Shown here piece by piece: positions 1-8,290 of a stretch of DNA of 64,000 bases. A program made the translations under genes and the position numbers. Source of the stretch: Paracoccaceae bacterium (lineage in GTDB: Bacteria; Pseudomonadota; Alphaproteobacteria; Rhodobacterales; Rhodobacteraceae); the NCBI GenBank assembly GCA_019454225.1, contig CP075370.1, positions 2,909,649 to 2,973,648 on the forward strand, written 5' to 3'. Every line of letters starts with the position of its first letter. The stretch's first letter is position 1. Under the pieces are notes generated by a model that was not told where the DNA came from, searched no databases, and saw only the letters and a list, made by a program, of their open reading frames with translations.

Positions 1-541
1 GGATGGTTTCGGTTTCCTCGACATCCTCGTCGGCGACCATCCAGCGGTTCTCGCGCATGCAGAGGATGCACCGGAAGACCTGCGCGATGCCCTGGATGAA
101 CAGCAGGATGCCCGCCGCGACGATCACCGACTTGAACTGGAAGATCGGGATTCCGGCGGGCGAATTGATCGACACCTCGGCATAGCCCCAGGACCGCGAG
201 GCATATTTCCATCCGGCAAGGATCAGGGCGATGATGCCGGGAAAGAAGAAGAAGATGTAGAGGACCAGATCGACCATTGCCTGGGTGCGTGGCTGCCAGG
301 TGCGATACAGGAAGTCGCCCCGCACATGCCCGCCGCGCGACAGCGTGTAGGCGCCGCCCATCATGAACAGCGTGCCATACATGATGAAGGACACATCCAG
401 CGACCACGGGGTCGGTGCGTTGAAGACATAGCGCACCAGAACCTCATAGCTGACCCCGAAGGTCATCAGGATGATGAGCCAGCCGAACGTCTTGCCGAAC
501 CACGCCGACAGGGTGTCGGCGAACACGATGTAGCGGCGCAT
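1..541 (-). CDS. dctQ: TRAP transporter small permease, DctQ family (C-terminus cut by window edge)
   Basis: Small membrane subunit of a tripartite ATP-independent periplasmic transporter. It bridges the binding protein and the large DctM channel in the inner membrane. Reading leftward from the ATG at 539-541 gives MRRYIVFADTLSAWFG, then a hydrophobic helix followed by SYEVLVRYVFNAPTPW, the usual DctQ signature, and further membrane helices. The reading frame stays open to the window edge, so the last residues are missing. It follows dctP (608-1744) by 66 bp, with a strong hairpin between them. The large permease dctM is expected just beyond position 1 but is not visible. The family call is firm; the substrate is unknown. 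Confidence 0.9.
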   Translation of the reverse strand, partial: MRRYIVFADTLSAWFGKTFGWLIILMTFGVSYEVLVRYVFNAPTPWSLDVSFIMYGTLFMMGGAYTLSRGGHVRGDFLYRTWQPRTQAMVDLVLYIFFFFPGIIALILAGWKYASRSWGYAEVSINSPAGIPIFQFKSVIVAAGILLFIQGIAQVFRCILCMRENRWMVADEDVEETETI

Positions 542-559
542 GGGGTTCCTCTGTGACAA

Positions 560-585
560 GGCCGGGGGCGATCACGCCCCCGGCC
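560..585 (-). terminator. Strong hairpin between dctP and dctQ
   Basis: A perfect 11-bp inverted repeat (GGCCGGGGGCG, four-base loop, CGCCCCCGGCC) lies in the dctP-dctQ gap and has no U-tract. Such a stem can stabilise the upstream message or partly stop transcription, so that binding protein is made in excess over the membrane subunits. That role is inferred from position only. Confidence 0.6.
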
Positions 586-607
586 GAAGGATGTAGCGAA
601 GCTGCGA

Positions 608-1744
608 TCAGAGCGCCAGCTTGCCCGGGAAGTAGTGATCGTAGGCAAGCGCGAGGTCCGGCGCGTTCATCAGTTCGTAGTAGGCGACCTTTTCCACCCA
701 GGCACGCTGGCTGTCCATGATCTTCTTGTTGAACGGATCGGTTTCCAGATCGGCGATCAGCTTGTCCCAGGCTTCCAGCTGGCCGGCCAGGATTTCCTTC
801 GACGTGCGGTGCACGGTGACACCCGACTCGGTCTGCAGCTTCTGCAGGTCGCTCGAATACTCGCGCATCGCAAGGGCGAGGTTCGAGGTCGCCGAGGCTT
901 CGACACCGTATTTCAGGATCGCCTGGAGGTCGGGGTCGAGGTCATCCATGAAGTCCTTGTTGAACAGGAACTCGAAGGATTCGGACGCCTGGTGGTAGGA
1001 CGACAGGTAGTAGTTCTTGGCCACGTCCTGCGCGCCGAACCGGCTGTCGGACGACGGGTTGTTGAACTCGAACGCGTCGATCACGCCGCGCTCCATCGCG
1101 GGCACGATCTCGCCGCCCGGAAGCTGGGCAACCGACATCCCCATCGCCTGCAGCAGGTCGGCGGCAAGACCCACGGTCCGGTACTTGAAGCCCTGCAGGT
1201 CGGCGACGGTGTTCACCTCGCCCTTGAACCAGCCGAAGGGCTGGGCCGGCATCGGCATGCCCATGAAGCCGTAGACGTTCAGGCCCAGGATGTCCTGCGT
1301 CAGTTCGCGATACAGTTCCGCACCGCCGCCCTGATAGAACCAGGCCAGCATCGTGCCCGCCGAACCGCCGAACACCGGGCCGGTCCCGAAGAACGACGCG
1401 GCCTTCGACTTGCCGTACCAGTAGACCGGCACGGTATGCGCGGCGTCCAGAACGCCATCGTTCACTGCGTCCATCACCTGGAAAGCGCCGACGACGGCAC
1501 CCGCCGGCAGAAGGTCGATCGTCAGGCGGCCGCCCGACATTTCCTGCACCCGCGTCACGTATTCGCGCGCGAAATCCATCCAGATGTCCGACGCCGGCCA
1601 GGACGTCTGCATCTTCACCACGACGGGCGATTGCGCCAGCACGGCGGGCGCGGCCAGAACCGAACCTGCTGCAGCGCCGCCCGCGAGCGCGCCCGTGCGC
1701 AGGAACGAACGGCGCGAGAGCGCCGGCTTGCCGGAATTGGTCAT
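608..1744 (-). CDS. dctP: TRAP transporter solute-binding protein, DctP family (TakP-like)
   Basis: Periplasmic binding protein that delivers an organic acid to the DctQM membrane complex; 378 residues, usual for the family. The N-terminus carries a twin-arginine signal (SRRSFLRTGALAGG) with an Ala-rich region ending near VLAQ. Motifs such as FKYRTVGLAADLLQAMG, LPGGEIVPAMERGVIDAFEF and NNPSSD resemble the alpha-keto-acid binding branch (TakP), judged from memory of that family. The start at 1744 is chosen over an in-frame ATG 18 bp upstream because GGGGAGGA sits 4 bases before it. The gene is first in its operon, with dctQ downstream. A 2-oxo acid or another carboxylate is the likely ligand, not proven. 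Confidence 0.88.
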   Translation of the reverse strand: MTNSGKPALSRRSFLRTGALAGGAAAGSVLAAPAVLAQSPVVVKMQTSWPASDIWMDFAREYVTRVQEMSGGRLTIDLLPAGAVVGAFQVMDAVNDGVLDAAHTVPVYWYGKSKAASFFGTGPVFGGSAGTMLAWFYQGGGAELYRELTQDILGLNVYGFMGMPMPAQPFGWFKGEVNTVADLQGFKYRTVGLAADLLQAMGMSVAQLPGGEIVPAMERGVIDAFEFNNPSSDSRFGAQDVAKNYYLSSYHQASESFEFLFNKDFMDDLDPDLQAILKYGVEASATSNLALAMREYSSDLQKLQTESGVTVHRTSKEILAGQLEAWDKLIADLETDPFNKKIMDSQRAWVEKVAYYELMNAPDLALAYDHYFPGKLAL

Positions 1745-1793
1745 GTTGTCCTCCCCAGACATGTCGCGGCCGGTGCCTTCGTGCTCCGTGCCT

Positions 1794-1829
1794 ATTGGTC
1801 AGTTTTATTCACCAATTGCCGAGATTCAA
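1794..1829 (-). promoter_or_regulatory. Candidate promoter and operator of the TRAP operon
   Basis: On the minus strand TTGAAT (1824-1829) and TAAAAC (1802-1807) are spaced by 16 bases, a plausible -35/-10 pair. A perfect inverted repeat ATTGGT-N11-ACCAAT (1794-1816) covers the -10 element, where a repressor would block transcription. The half-site recalls GntR/FadR-type boxes, but no regulator gene is adjacent. Seen: repeat and hexamers. Inferred: function. Confidence 0.4.
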
Positions 1830-1926
1830 CCCTGCCCCGCGAAGAAAACGTCGAATGCCCGCGGTTTTTCGCAGGAAGCATCGGAATTGGTCCCGGCTCC
1901 GTGCCCGCAGGCGGTCGCGGCCCGCC

Positions 1927-4905
1927 CTAGCTGCCCGGCGGGGGTGGAGGGTTGGGCCTGTCGCCGCCCTGCGGCGGCATGGGCGGCTGCACCGGCGGGC
2001 TCTTGGGCGTGGCCTTGTCCCTGATCTCCTCGCCGGTCGTCTTGCGCGGGCCGAAGCGGGCCGCGATTTCGGACATCTTCTGTTCGGCAAGGAAGTAGCG
2101 CGCCTTGGGTCCGGCCGCAGCAACCACCGCCTTCTCGATCGCCGCCGCCTGATCGGCAAGCGCGTTCAGCGTGGCGTTGGTCTCGTCCAGCCAGGCCTGC
2201 GCCATGTCGGGCCGGTCGTTGGCCAGCGTGTAGAAATCCTTCTGCAGCCGGTCGATGTCGGACAGGTTGCGTTCGCGAAGGGCGACCGCGTCCTTCAAGG
2301 TCATCTTGCCGCCGCCCTTGCCCGGAACCGTGGTCGTGTTCGCAGGATCGGCGAGCAGATCGTCCAGTTCCTTCTTGCCCTCGGCGCGATGGCCGTCCAT
2401 CTGGCGTGTCACCTCGGCCATCCAGAACTTCTTCTGCCGTTCCGCCTCGGCGATCTTGTCGCGCAGGTCCTGCGCGCCATCGGGCGAACCGCCGGCCAGC
2501 TTGCCGCGCAGTTCTCTCAGCTTGTCGTCAAGCTTGGTCACCATCGTCTGGAAGGCTGCAATCGGCACTTCCGCCCCGTTCTGAAGGCCCTTTTCCAGAT
2601 AGGGCAGCCACATCGTGTCGGTCATGCCCTTGCCGGACGGCGCGTTCGCCCGCAGGTCCTCGGCGCTGATCGTCGCCTTCAGGCCGCGCATTGCCGTGTT
2701 CACCTCGGCCGCCGCCACCTGAAGGTCACGCACATCCTGCGGGTTCGCGTTCTGCGACACCTGGTCCATGAGCGATGACACCAGCACCGTGTCGAGCGCG
2801 GGCCGCTTCTTGGGGTCCGGATCGGACAGCGCGGCGACGATCCGGCCAAGCGCGCCCACCGGCTTCTGGCCCCGAAGCACCGATGCCTCGCTCATCGACG
2901 GGTCCATCAGGATCTTCATGATGCCGGACAGGGCAAAGCTGTCGGCCTTGCTGGTGACCCCCTGGTCGCCGCCCCAGTGTTCCGGAGCCTCGTAGCCGGG
3001 CGTGGTGTTGTAATCGCCATCCCCGGCGCCGGGGATCGTTTCGGTCTGCTCGTCGACGAAACGGCTTTCGCCGAAGTCGATGATCTTCACCGTCCCGTCG
3101 CGGGCGATCATCATGTTCTGCGGTTTCAGGTCGTTGTGCACAAGGCCCGACTGCTGCATCGCCATCATGCCCTTGACGGTCTGCGCGATCAGGTCCAGCG
3201 ACAGCACCCGCTTGGCCTCGGGCGGAAGCACCCCGAGGGATTCGAGCATGACGAGGTTGTTGCCCACCGTGGTCATGTCGCCGCCTTCGACCTCTTCCAT
3301 CATCATGTGCAGCGCGCCGTCGTTCGACACGGCGGCACCCTTCATCTCGACGATGTTCTCGGACCCCTCGCCCGCACCATCCATCAGCCGCTTGTGCGTG
3401 CGCATCTCCTCGGCCATCGCACCGAACGACCGTTCCTCGCCCCGCTTCAGCGACTTGACCACGAAGGTCTTCGTGCCGTCGGTATAGCGGCGGATCGCAC
3501 CATTGGCCCCCTCGCCGATCGTGTCGACCAATGTGTAGGTCTGGCCGTTCACGACGATCTCGGACTTGTCGTCCTTCATCCGGTTCGGTGAATTCTCCAG
3601 GATCGCCTTGCGCATCTCCCTGCCCATCCGGGTGAAGAGCTCCTTCAACGCATCGCCCGCCTGCGACAGGTCGGCAATGCCCGTCAGCTTCAGGCAGGCA
3701 AGGCTGGCAAGCTCCTTCGGAGTCTTCAGCATCAGGTCGAACATCTCGTCGCCGGCGGGGTCGAGATTCGCGATCTCGTCGCGCAGCTTCGTCCCGGCAC
3801 CTGCGATCAGGGCCTCGATCTGCGACATCGTCAGCGCCTCGGGCATGTCGTTGCCCTGGCCGAACACCGCATCCGACAGGTCCTCGAACATCGTGTCGCC
3901 GTCGAACCTGTCGAGTTCTGGCGCAACCTCGACATCGCGCTCCTTCGTCCGCGACTGCAGCGTGCTGTCCTTGAGGCCCGCCGAAACCATCATCCGCCTG
4001 GCCAGGGCCAGCCGGTCCTCTTCCTCCTGCTCCAGCCATTCGAGATTGGTGGTCGGCTCCAGCCTGTCGCGCACCTGCTCGGTGCTGGGGTCCCTGGTGT
4101 TTTCGACCGTGCCCTTGAACATCGAGATGTCGCGCAGCGCGCGCATCGCGGTCTCGAACGTGCCGCGCCGCTCGGCAACGGCCGAGACCACATAATCCGG
4201 ATTGAAGTACCGGTTGTCCGGCGTGGTGATCTCGGCCTTCATGGATTGCAGCCGCTGGGTCGCGTTCGCCACCTTGTCGGCATGGCCGGCGGTCACGTGA
4301 ACCGCAATGTCCCGCTCGATGCGCTCGATATGGTCGCGGAAACCGGCGGCGCGGACCTCGTCGCTTGCACGGTACATCCACTTCTCGCGCACCGCGAGTT
4401 CGATCATCAGTTCGGCGGCCGTTTCGTTGAGGCCCTTCAGATGCAGCGTCGCGGCTGTCAGGTCCGGCTGTGCCGAACAGGGCGTCAACTGGTCGACACG
4501 GTCAAACACATCCCCATAGAACCGATGCGCGAACTCGACGGTGGATTTCACGTTGCCGATCTTCGAGCGCAGAACGTTCAGCTCGGTCTCGATGCCGGAG
4601 ATGCTGATCGTGCGCGCCCGTTCGACCGAAGCGGTCGCGCCCATCTTCTTGATCGAGTCGAGCGCCTTGTAGGCCTGGGCGAACTTGCCGTCCTTCGCCA
4701 GGGCGTCGGCATCGCGGATGCCGTTGTCGATCAGCTTCCGGTTGGGGTGTTCCGGCGGCAGGCCCGCGCTGTTGGCCACCGCCTTGTCGCGGCGGCGGCG
4801 GTAGTCCTCCCATTCCTTGCGGATCGAGGCGGCGCGGGTGAAGCGGCCCTTGGACTGAAGCGCCTTGTCCAGCCAGGCGCGCTGATTCTCGTCGAGCGTG
4901 GGCAT
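1927..4905 (-). CDS. Large protein with central Hanks-type Ser/Thr kinase domain and helical flanks
   Basis: A 992-residue protein with no signal peptide or obvious membrane helix. Residues 1-450 are charged and predicted helical. A kinase domain spans about 456-712: glycine loop GEGANG (464-469), Lys484 in FVVK, catalytic loop HNDLKPQN (590-597), DFGE (610-613), an APE-like YEAPEH and Asp655 of helix F. All catalytic residues are present, with HND replacing HRD. Residues 715-960 are again helical, and the tail (from about 965) is proline-rich. The start at 4905 (MPTLDENQ) follows GGAAAGG and lies 19 bp after the stop of the 508-residue protein, so the two are co-transcribed. Substrate and pathway are unknown. 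The N-terminal and C-terminal regions match no family I recognise. Confidence 0.8.
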   Translation of the reverse strand: MPTLDENQRAWLDKALQSKGRFTRAASIRKEWEDYRRRRDKAVANSAGLPPEHPNRKLIDNGIRDADALAKDGKFAQAYKALDSIKKMGATASVERARTISISGIETELNVLRSKIGNVKSTVEFAHRFYGDVFDRVDQLTPCSAQPDLTAATLHLKGLNETAAELMIELAVREKWMYRASDEVRAAGFRDHIERIERDIAVHVTAGHADKVANATQRLQSMKAEITTPDNRYFNPDYVVSAVAERRGTFETAMRALRDISMFKGTVENTRDPSTEQVRDRLEPTTNLEWLEQEEEDRLALARRMMVSAGLKDSTLQSRTKERDVEVAPELDRFDGDTMFEDLSDAVFGQGNDMPEALTMSQIEALIAGAGTKLRDEIANLDPAGDEMFDLMLKTPKELASLACLKLTGIADLSQAGDALKELFTRMGREMRKAILENSPNRMKDDKSEIVVNGQTYTLVDTIGEGANGAIRRYTDGTKTFVVKSLKRGEERSFGAMAEEMRTHKRLMDGAGEGSENIVEMKGAAVSNDGALHMMMEEVEGGDMTTVGNNLVMLESLGVLPPEAKRVLSLDLIAQTVKGMMAMQQSGLVHNDLKPQNMMIARDGTVKIIDFGESRFVDEQTETIPGAGDGDYNTTPGYEAPEHWGGDQGVTSKADSFALSGIMKILMDPSMSEASVLRGQKPVGALGRIVAALSDPDPKKRPALDTVLVSSLMDQVSQNANPQDVRDLQVAAAEVNTAMRGLKATISAEDLRANAPSGKGMTDTMWLPYLEKGLQNGAEVPIAAFQTMVTKLDDKLRELRGKLAGGSPDGAQDLRDKIAEAERQKKFWMAEVTRQMDGHRAEGKKELDDLLADPANTTTVPGKGGGKMTLKDAVALRERNLSDIDRLQKDFYTLANDRPDMAQAWLDETNATLNALADQAAAIEKAVVAAAGPKARYFLAEQKMSEIAARFGPRKTTGEEIRDKATPKSPPVQPPMPPQGGDRPNPPPPPGS

Positions 4906-4924
4906 CGGGATGACCTTTCCGGGC

Positions 4925-6451
4925 TCAGGCGGCCAGGGTCCGGGCCACCTGATCCAGCGCGGCACGCGCGCGAGAGGTGACCGAGACGGCGGCAAACGGG
5001 TTGGAGTCGATCACGGCAAAGATGCCCTGACCCAGAAGGCCATGATATTCCGCCAGAACGGTCGAGGCCTGGCGCTTCAGCCCGTCGCGCGCGGGGCCTT
5101 CGGGCGCTTCGGTGATGCGGTCCAGCACATCCTGAAGCCGGTCGTCGATCACCGCGACCTCGTCCAGGATCTCCTGCGCGGCCTCCGCGATCTCGGCCGC
5201 GTCGGCATCATCGGCGGATTGCGCGATGATGGCGTCAGCCAGCTTGCGCGCCTCGTCCATCATCCTCGACCGCGCGCCGACCCACAGCACCCGGGATTTC
5301 TGGAACGCCACGGTGCCCGCCGCCACCTCGGGCGCTGCCGGGCCGCTGCGCAGCAGCGCGACGATCTGCGGCAGCGCGGCCAGCGCACGGTCATAGGCCC
5401 CGTCGGCGGCCAGCCCGGTGACGAATGCCCAGCGGGTCCGCAACCCGTCGGGATCGGCGATGCTGCGCGCCGACAGGGCCTGCGCCACCTGCGGCGTCAC
5501 CATCGCCTCGGCCTTGGTCCATTTGTCCCGCGCGGCCTGCAATGCCGCCACACCGGACTGGACCTCGCGCAGGATGCCCATCGCGGCCTCGGGCTCGCCC
5601 GCATCGACGTGGCCGGTCGCCGTATCCAGCCGGCCGGACAGCGCATCCGCGCCCGCAAGCGCATTGACCGATCCGCGAAGCATCTCGATCGCCTGGCGCA
5701 GCTTCGGCAGCCGCTGGTCATCGCCCGGGGACGGTGCGGGTGGCGCCACCGGTGGCGCCGAGGCGCGCATCATCGCCAGCCTGGCCACCACCATCTCCAG
5801 CTTGGAAATCGCGCTTTCCGCCTCGACCAGCTTGCCGCCCCTGACCAGGGCGACTGCCCCGGCAAAACCCTGCGCGACGCGGGCCGCCACGTCGGCGGGG
5901 GCGGCCGCGACCTCCGGCTGCAGGGCCTTGAGCCGCGCCGCCAGTTCCGCCGGGTCGGCGGCCGGGTCGGGAACCGCCTCGACCGGATCGGCGGCGGCAT
6001 CTTCCGCCGCCTCGTCGGGCGCGGTCCCGGGAACCTCGATGGCGTCCTCGTCCCCGGATTCGTCGAACCATTCGGTCAGCACCTCGACATCGCTGTCGAT
6101 GACGTTTCCGTCCGGGTCCATCACCACCACGTTCAGCGTCACCTTGTAGCGCTTCAGGTAGCGTTTGATCTTCTTCGCCAGCTGCGGGATCGTCCGGAAG
6201 CAGGTGAGGTGGATTTCCGACCCGACGGCCTGGAAGGTGCCGAAGGCGGATTTCGTGCCCGCGCCATCATGCAGGGCCAGCTTTCCCAGCATCTCGGGCT
6301 TCTTGCGGACATGGGCGGCGAGGTATTCGTCGTCCTCGTCGGTCGTGCCGGGGTTGAAGCCGAAGGCCACCGGCATGGCGCGCGACTTCTTGACGATCTT
6401 CTTGACCGCATCGTCGACGAGCGGAAATTCCTTTGACACAATGCCCCCCAT
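4925..6451 (-). CDS. Uncharacterised 508-residue helical protein, partner of the kinase gene
   Basis: First gene of a two-gene operon with the kinase protein. Residues 1 to about 125 look like a compact alpha/beta domain (motifs AFGFNPGTTDEDDEYLAAH and HLTCFRTIPQLAKKIKRY, followed by alternating hydrophobics). An acidic Asp/Glu/Pro linker follows (about 125-170), and the rest is a series of amphipathic helices rich in Ala, Leu and Glu, likely a helical bundle or coiled coil. There is no signal peptide or membrane segment. The chosen ATG has a weak ribosome site; a GTG 12 bp downstream has GGGGGG just before it and could be the real start. I do not recognise the family. Pairing with a kinase suggests a scaffold or substrate, which is inference. 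Confidence 0.7.
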   Translation of the reverse strand: MGGIVSKEFPLVDDAVKKIVKKSRAMPVAFGFNPGTTDEDDEYLAAHVRKKPEMLGKLALHDGAGTKSAFGTFQAVGSEIHLTCFRTIPQLAKKIKRYLKRYKVTLNVVVMDPDGNVIDSDVEVLTEWFDESGDEDAIEVPGTAPDEAAEDAAADPVEAVPDPAADPAELAARLKALQPEVAAAPADVAARVAQGFAGAVALVRGGKLVEAESAISKLEMVVARLAMMRASAPPVAPPAPSPGDDQRLPKLRQAIEMLRGSVNALAGADALSGRLDTATGHVDAGEPEAAMGILREVQSGVAALQAARDKWTKAEAMVTPQVAQALSARSIADPDGLRTRWAFVTGLAADGAYDRALAALPQIVALLRSGPAAPEVAAGTVAFQKSRVLWVGARSRMMDEARKLADAIIAQSADDADAAEIAEAAQEILDEVAVIDDRLQDVLDRITEAPEGPARDGLKRQASTVLAEYHGLLGQGIFAVIDSNPFAAVSVTSRARAALDQVARTLAA

Positions 6452-6507
6452 CCGTTCGAAAGCCGAAGAGCGCCGCAGCGGCGCGAAATCACACTATCCC
6501 CGCGTAA

Positions 6508-6536
6508 ATCTGACGGCGGAGGGCGCCGCCGGTCAA
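6508..6536 (-). promoter_or_regulatory. Candidate promoter of the kinase operon
   Basis: Minus-strand TTGACC (6531-6536) and TCAGAT (6508-6513) are separated by 17 bases. An inverted repeat CGGCGG-N6-CCGCCG (6514-6531) fills the spacer and could be an operator. The start codon lies about 50 bp downstream, and a GCGCCGC-T-GCGGCGC hairpin lies in the presumed leader. Prediction by eye only. Confidence 0.4.
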
Positions 6537-6666
6537 GAGCTATCCGACATGCGGGGGTGCTGCGTGGTCCCATGATCCGTGGCCCGCCGGGATCAGCGGC
6601 CCGCACGCGCCGCGCCCCGCGCGGAACCGGGCTGCACCGATCCGCCGAGCCCCGGCCCGGCGGTGT

Positions 6667-8286
6667 TCAACCCCTTGCAAGCACTTCGAAAAGACGCGCC
6701 ACACCCTCGGCACCCGGATCGTTGTGACCGGCAAGCTTGTCCGCGCCAAGATAGCTCGCGCGCCCCGCCCGTGCGCGGGTCATGCCCGATGTCGCATCGG
6801 CACCCGCCCGCGCCGCGGCAGCGGCGGCCGGCAGCCCCTCGGGCAGCGCGGCCAGCGCGGGCGCGAGCGCGTCGATCATCGTGCGGTGGCCGGGGGCGGC
6901 GCCGCCGACCTGCATCACCCGATCCAGCCCTGCCGCCAGCGCGCCGATCCACGTCCGCCCCGAGGCCGAGGCATCGCCCGCCGCGGCGAAGAAGATCGCC
7001 AGCAGGACGCCGGACGATCCGCCCATGGTCTGGCTCAGCTCCATGCCGATCGCACGATAAAGCTGCGTCGGGTCGGCCAGCGGCAACCGGTCCACCGCCG
7101 TCACCAGCGCCCGCGCCGCGGTGGCAAGCGTCGTGCCGGTATCGCCGTCACCCGACTTCGCATCCAGGCTGTTCAACGCGGATTCCTGCGAAATCAACGC
7201 ATTGCAGCAGCGCAACACAAGATCGCGCCGGGCCGGATGGGCCGAGGGGATGGGCTGGATCGGCGCAAGACCGTCAGGCAGCGGCCGCACCGCCACAGGC
7301 CCCACCACCGCCAGGCCCGGCCAGGCGGCGGGCTCGACCGGCGTGGCCAGGGCAGAAATCACCTCGTCCGTCCCCGGCAGCAGCGAGACCGAAAAGCCGT
7401 GCATGTCGAGCGAGGTCATCATCGCCGCGGGGCCGATCAGCCAGCCCAGCCGGTCCCCCATGTGCCGCGCCAGTTCCTCGGCCAGAACCGACATCTCCAG
7501 CGGTGTCGTGGCCCCGAGGTTGTTCAGCAGCGCCACCTGCGGCCCCTGCCCCATATGCGGCGCCAGACGATCCGCAACCATCGCGATGGCCGCCCTCGCG
7601 CCGGCGAAATCCACCTGCTCGACACCCGGCTCGCCATGGATGCCAAGGCCAAGCTCGGCCTTGCCAGTGCCGATCCGATCTTCCTTGGGGCTGCCGGGCA
7701 CGGTGCATGTGTCCAGGCTCATGCCGATCGAGATTGCGCCGGAAATTACCGATCTCGCCATCTTTTCAATGGTTTCCAGGTCTGCGCCGGCCTCTGCCAT
7801 GCCCCCCGCGATCTTGTGGACGAACAGCGTTCCGGCCACCCCGCGCGGTTGCGGCAGGTCGGGCAGCGCCACATCGTCATCCACCACCACCATCGCCACC
7901 CGCAATCCGAAGGCGCGGGCGCGTTCGGCGGCAAGGCCGAAGTTCAGCCGGTCGCCGGTGTAGTTCTTGACGATCAGCAGGCACCCCGCAGGCCCGGTCA
8001 CCGCGAGGATTCCCGCCAGCACCGCATCGACCGACGGGCTGGCGAAGACATCGCCGCAGACCGCCGCTGTCAGCATCCCGCGCCCCACGAAACCGGCATG
8101 GCTGGGTTCATGCCCCGATCCCCCGCCCGAGACGAGCGCGACCTTCGCACGGTCCCAGTCGGCCCGGACGACCACCTTGATATGGGGAAACCCGTCCAGC
8201 CGGGCCAGGCGCCCGCCGCTGGCGCGAACCACGCCCTCGACGGCCTCGGTGACCAGGGTGTCCTTTGCATTCATGAACTGTTTCAT
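6667..8286 (-). CDS. Dihydroxyacetone kinase-type kinase, DhaK-DhaL fusion (ATP-dependent)
   Basis: Single-chain kinase of 539 residues that phosphorylates a short ketose such as dihydroxyacetone or an erythrulose. The N-terminal DAK1 domain has GGGSGHEPSHAG (from residue 54) and His217 in GLGIHGEPG, the residue that binds substrate covalently. The C-terminal DAK2 domain has the Mg-ATP motif KSGDGDTGTTL and GGSSGVL. The start MKQFMNAKDT follows a GGATAA site, 4 bp after the ABC ATPase stop, so it is the last gene of the sugar ABC operon. Family knowledge: single-chain forms use ATP rather than the phosphotransferase system. Because it sits in a LacI-controlled ABC locus with an AraD1-type enzyme, the true substrate may be a tetrulose rather than dihydroxyacetone (inference). 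Confidence 0.9.
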   Translation of the reverse strand: MKQFMNAKDTLVTEAVEGVVRASGGRLARLDGFPHIKVVVRADWDRAKVALVSGGGSGHEPSHAGFVGRGMLTAAVCGDVFASPSVDAVLAGILAVTGPAGCLLIVKNYTGDRLNFGLAAERARAFGLRVAMVVVDDDVALPDLPQPRGVAGTLFVHKIAGGMAEAGADLETIEKMARSVISGAISIGMSLDTCTVPGSPKEDRIGTGKAELGLGIHGEPGVEQVDFAGARAAIAMVADRLAPHMGQGPQVALLNNLGATTPLEMSVLAEELARHMGDRLGWLIGPAAMMTSLDMHGFSVSLLPGTDEVISALATPVEPAAWPGLAVVGPVAVRPLPDGLAPIQPIPSAHPARRDLVLRCCNALISQESALNSLDAKSGDGDTGTTLATAARALVTAVDRLPLADPTQLYRAIGMELSQTMGGSSGVLLAIFFAAAGDASASGRTWIGALAAGLDRVMQVGGAAPGHRTMIDALAPALAALPEGLPAAAAAARAGADATSGMTRARAGRASYLGADKLAGHNDPGAEGVARLFEVLARG

Positions 8287-8290
8287 GGTC

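Noticed and set aside
635-1930. 431-codon plus-strand open frame
   Set aside because: Shadow of dctP. The dctP frame has the signal peptide and family motifs.
4898-6436. 512-codon plus-strand open frame
   Set aside because: Antisense shadow of the 508-residue gene; Arg/Gly-rich composition and no ribosome site.
1927-6451. Kinase operon as part of a type VI secretion system (PpkA-like)
   Set aside because: No tss, hcp, vgrG or FHA gene in the window, and the kinase lacks the membrane segment of PpkA.
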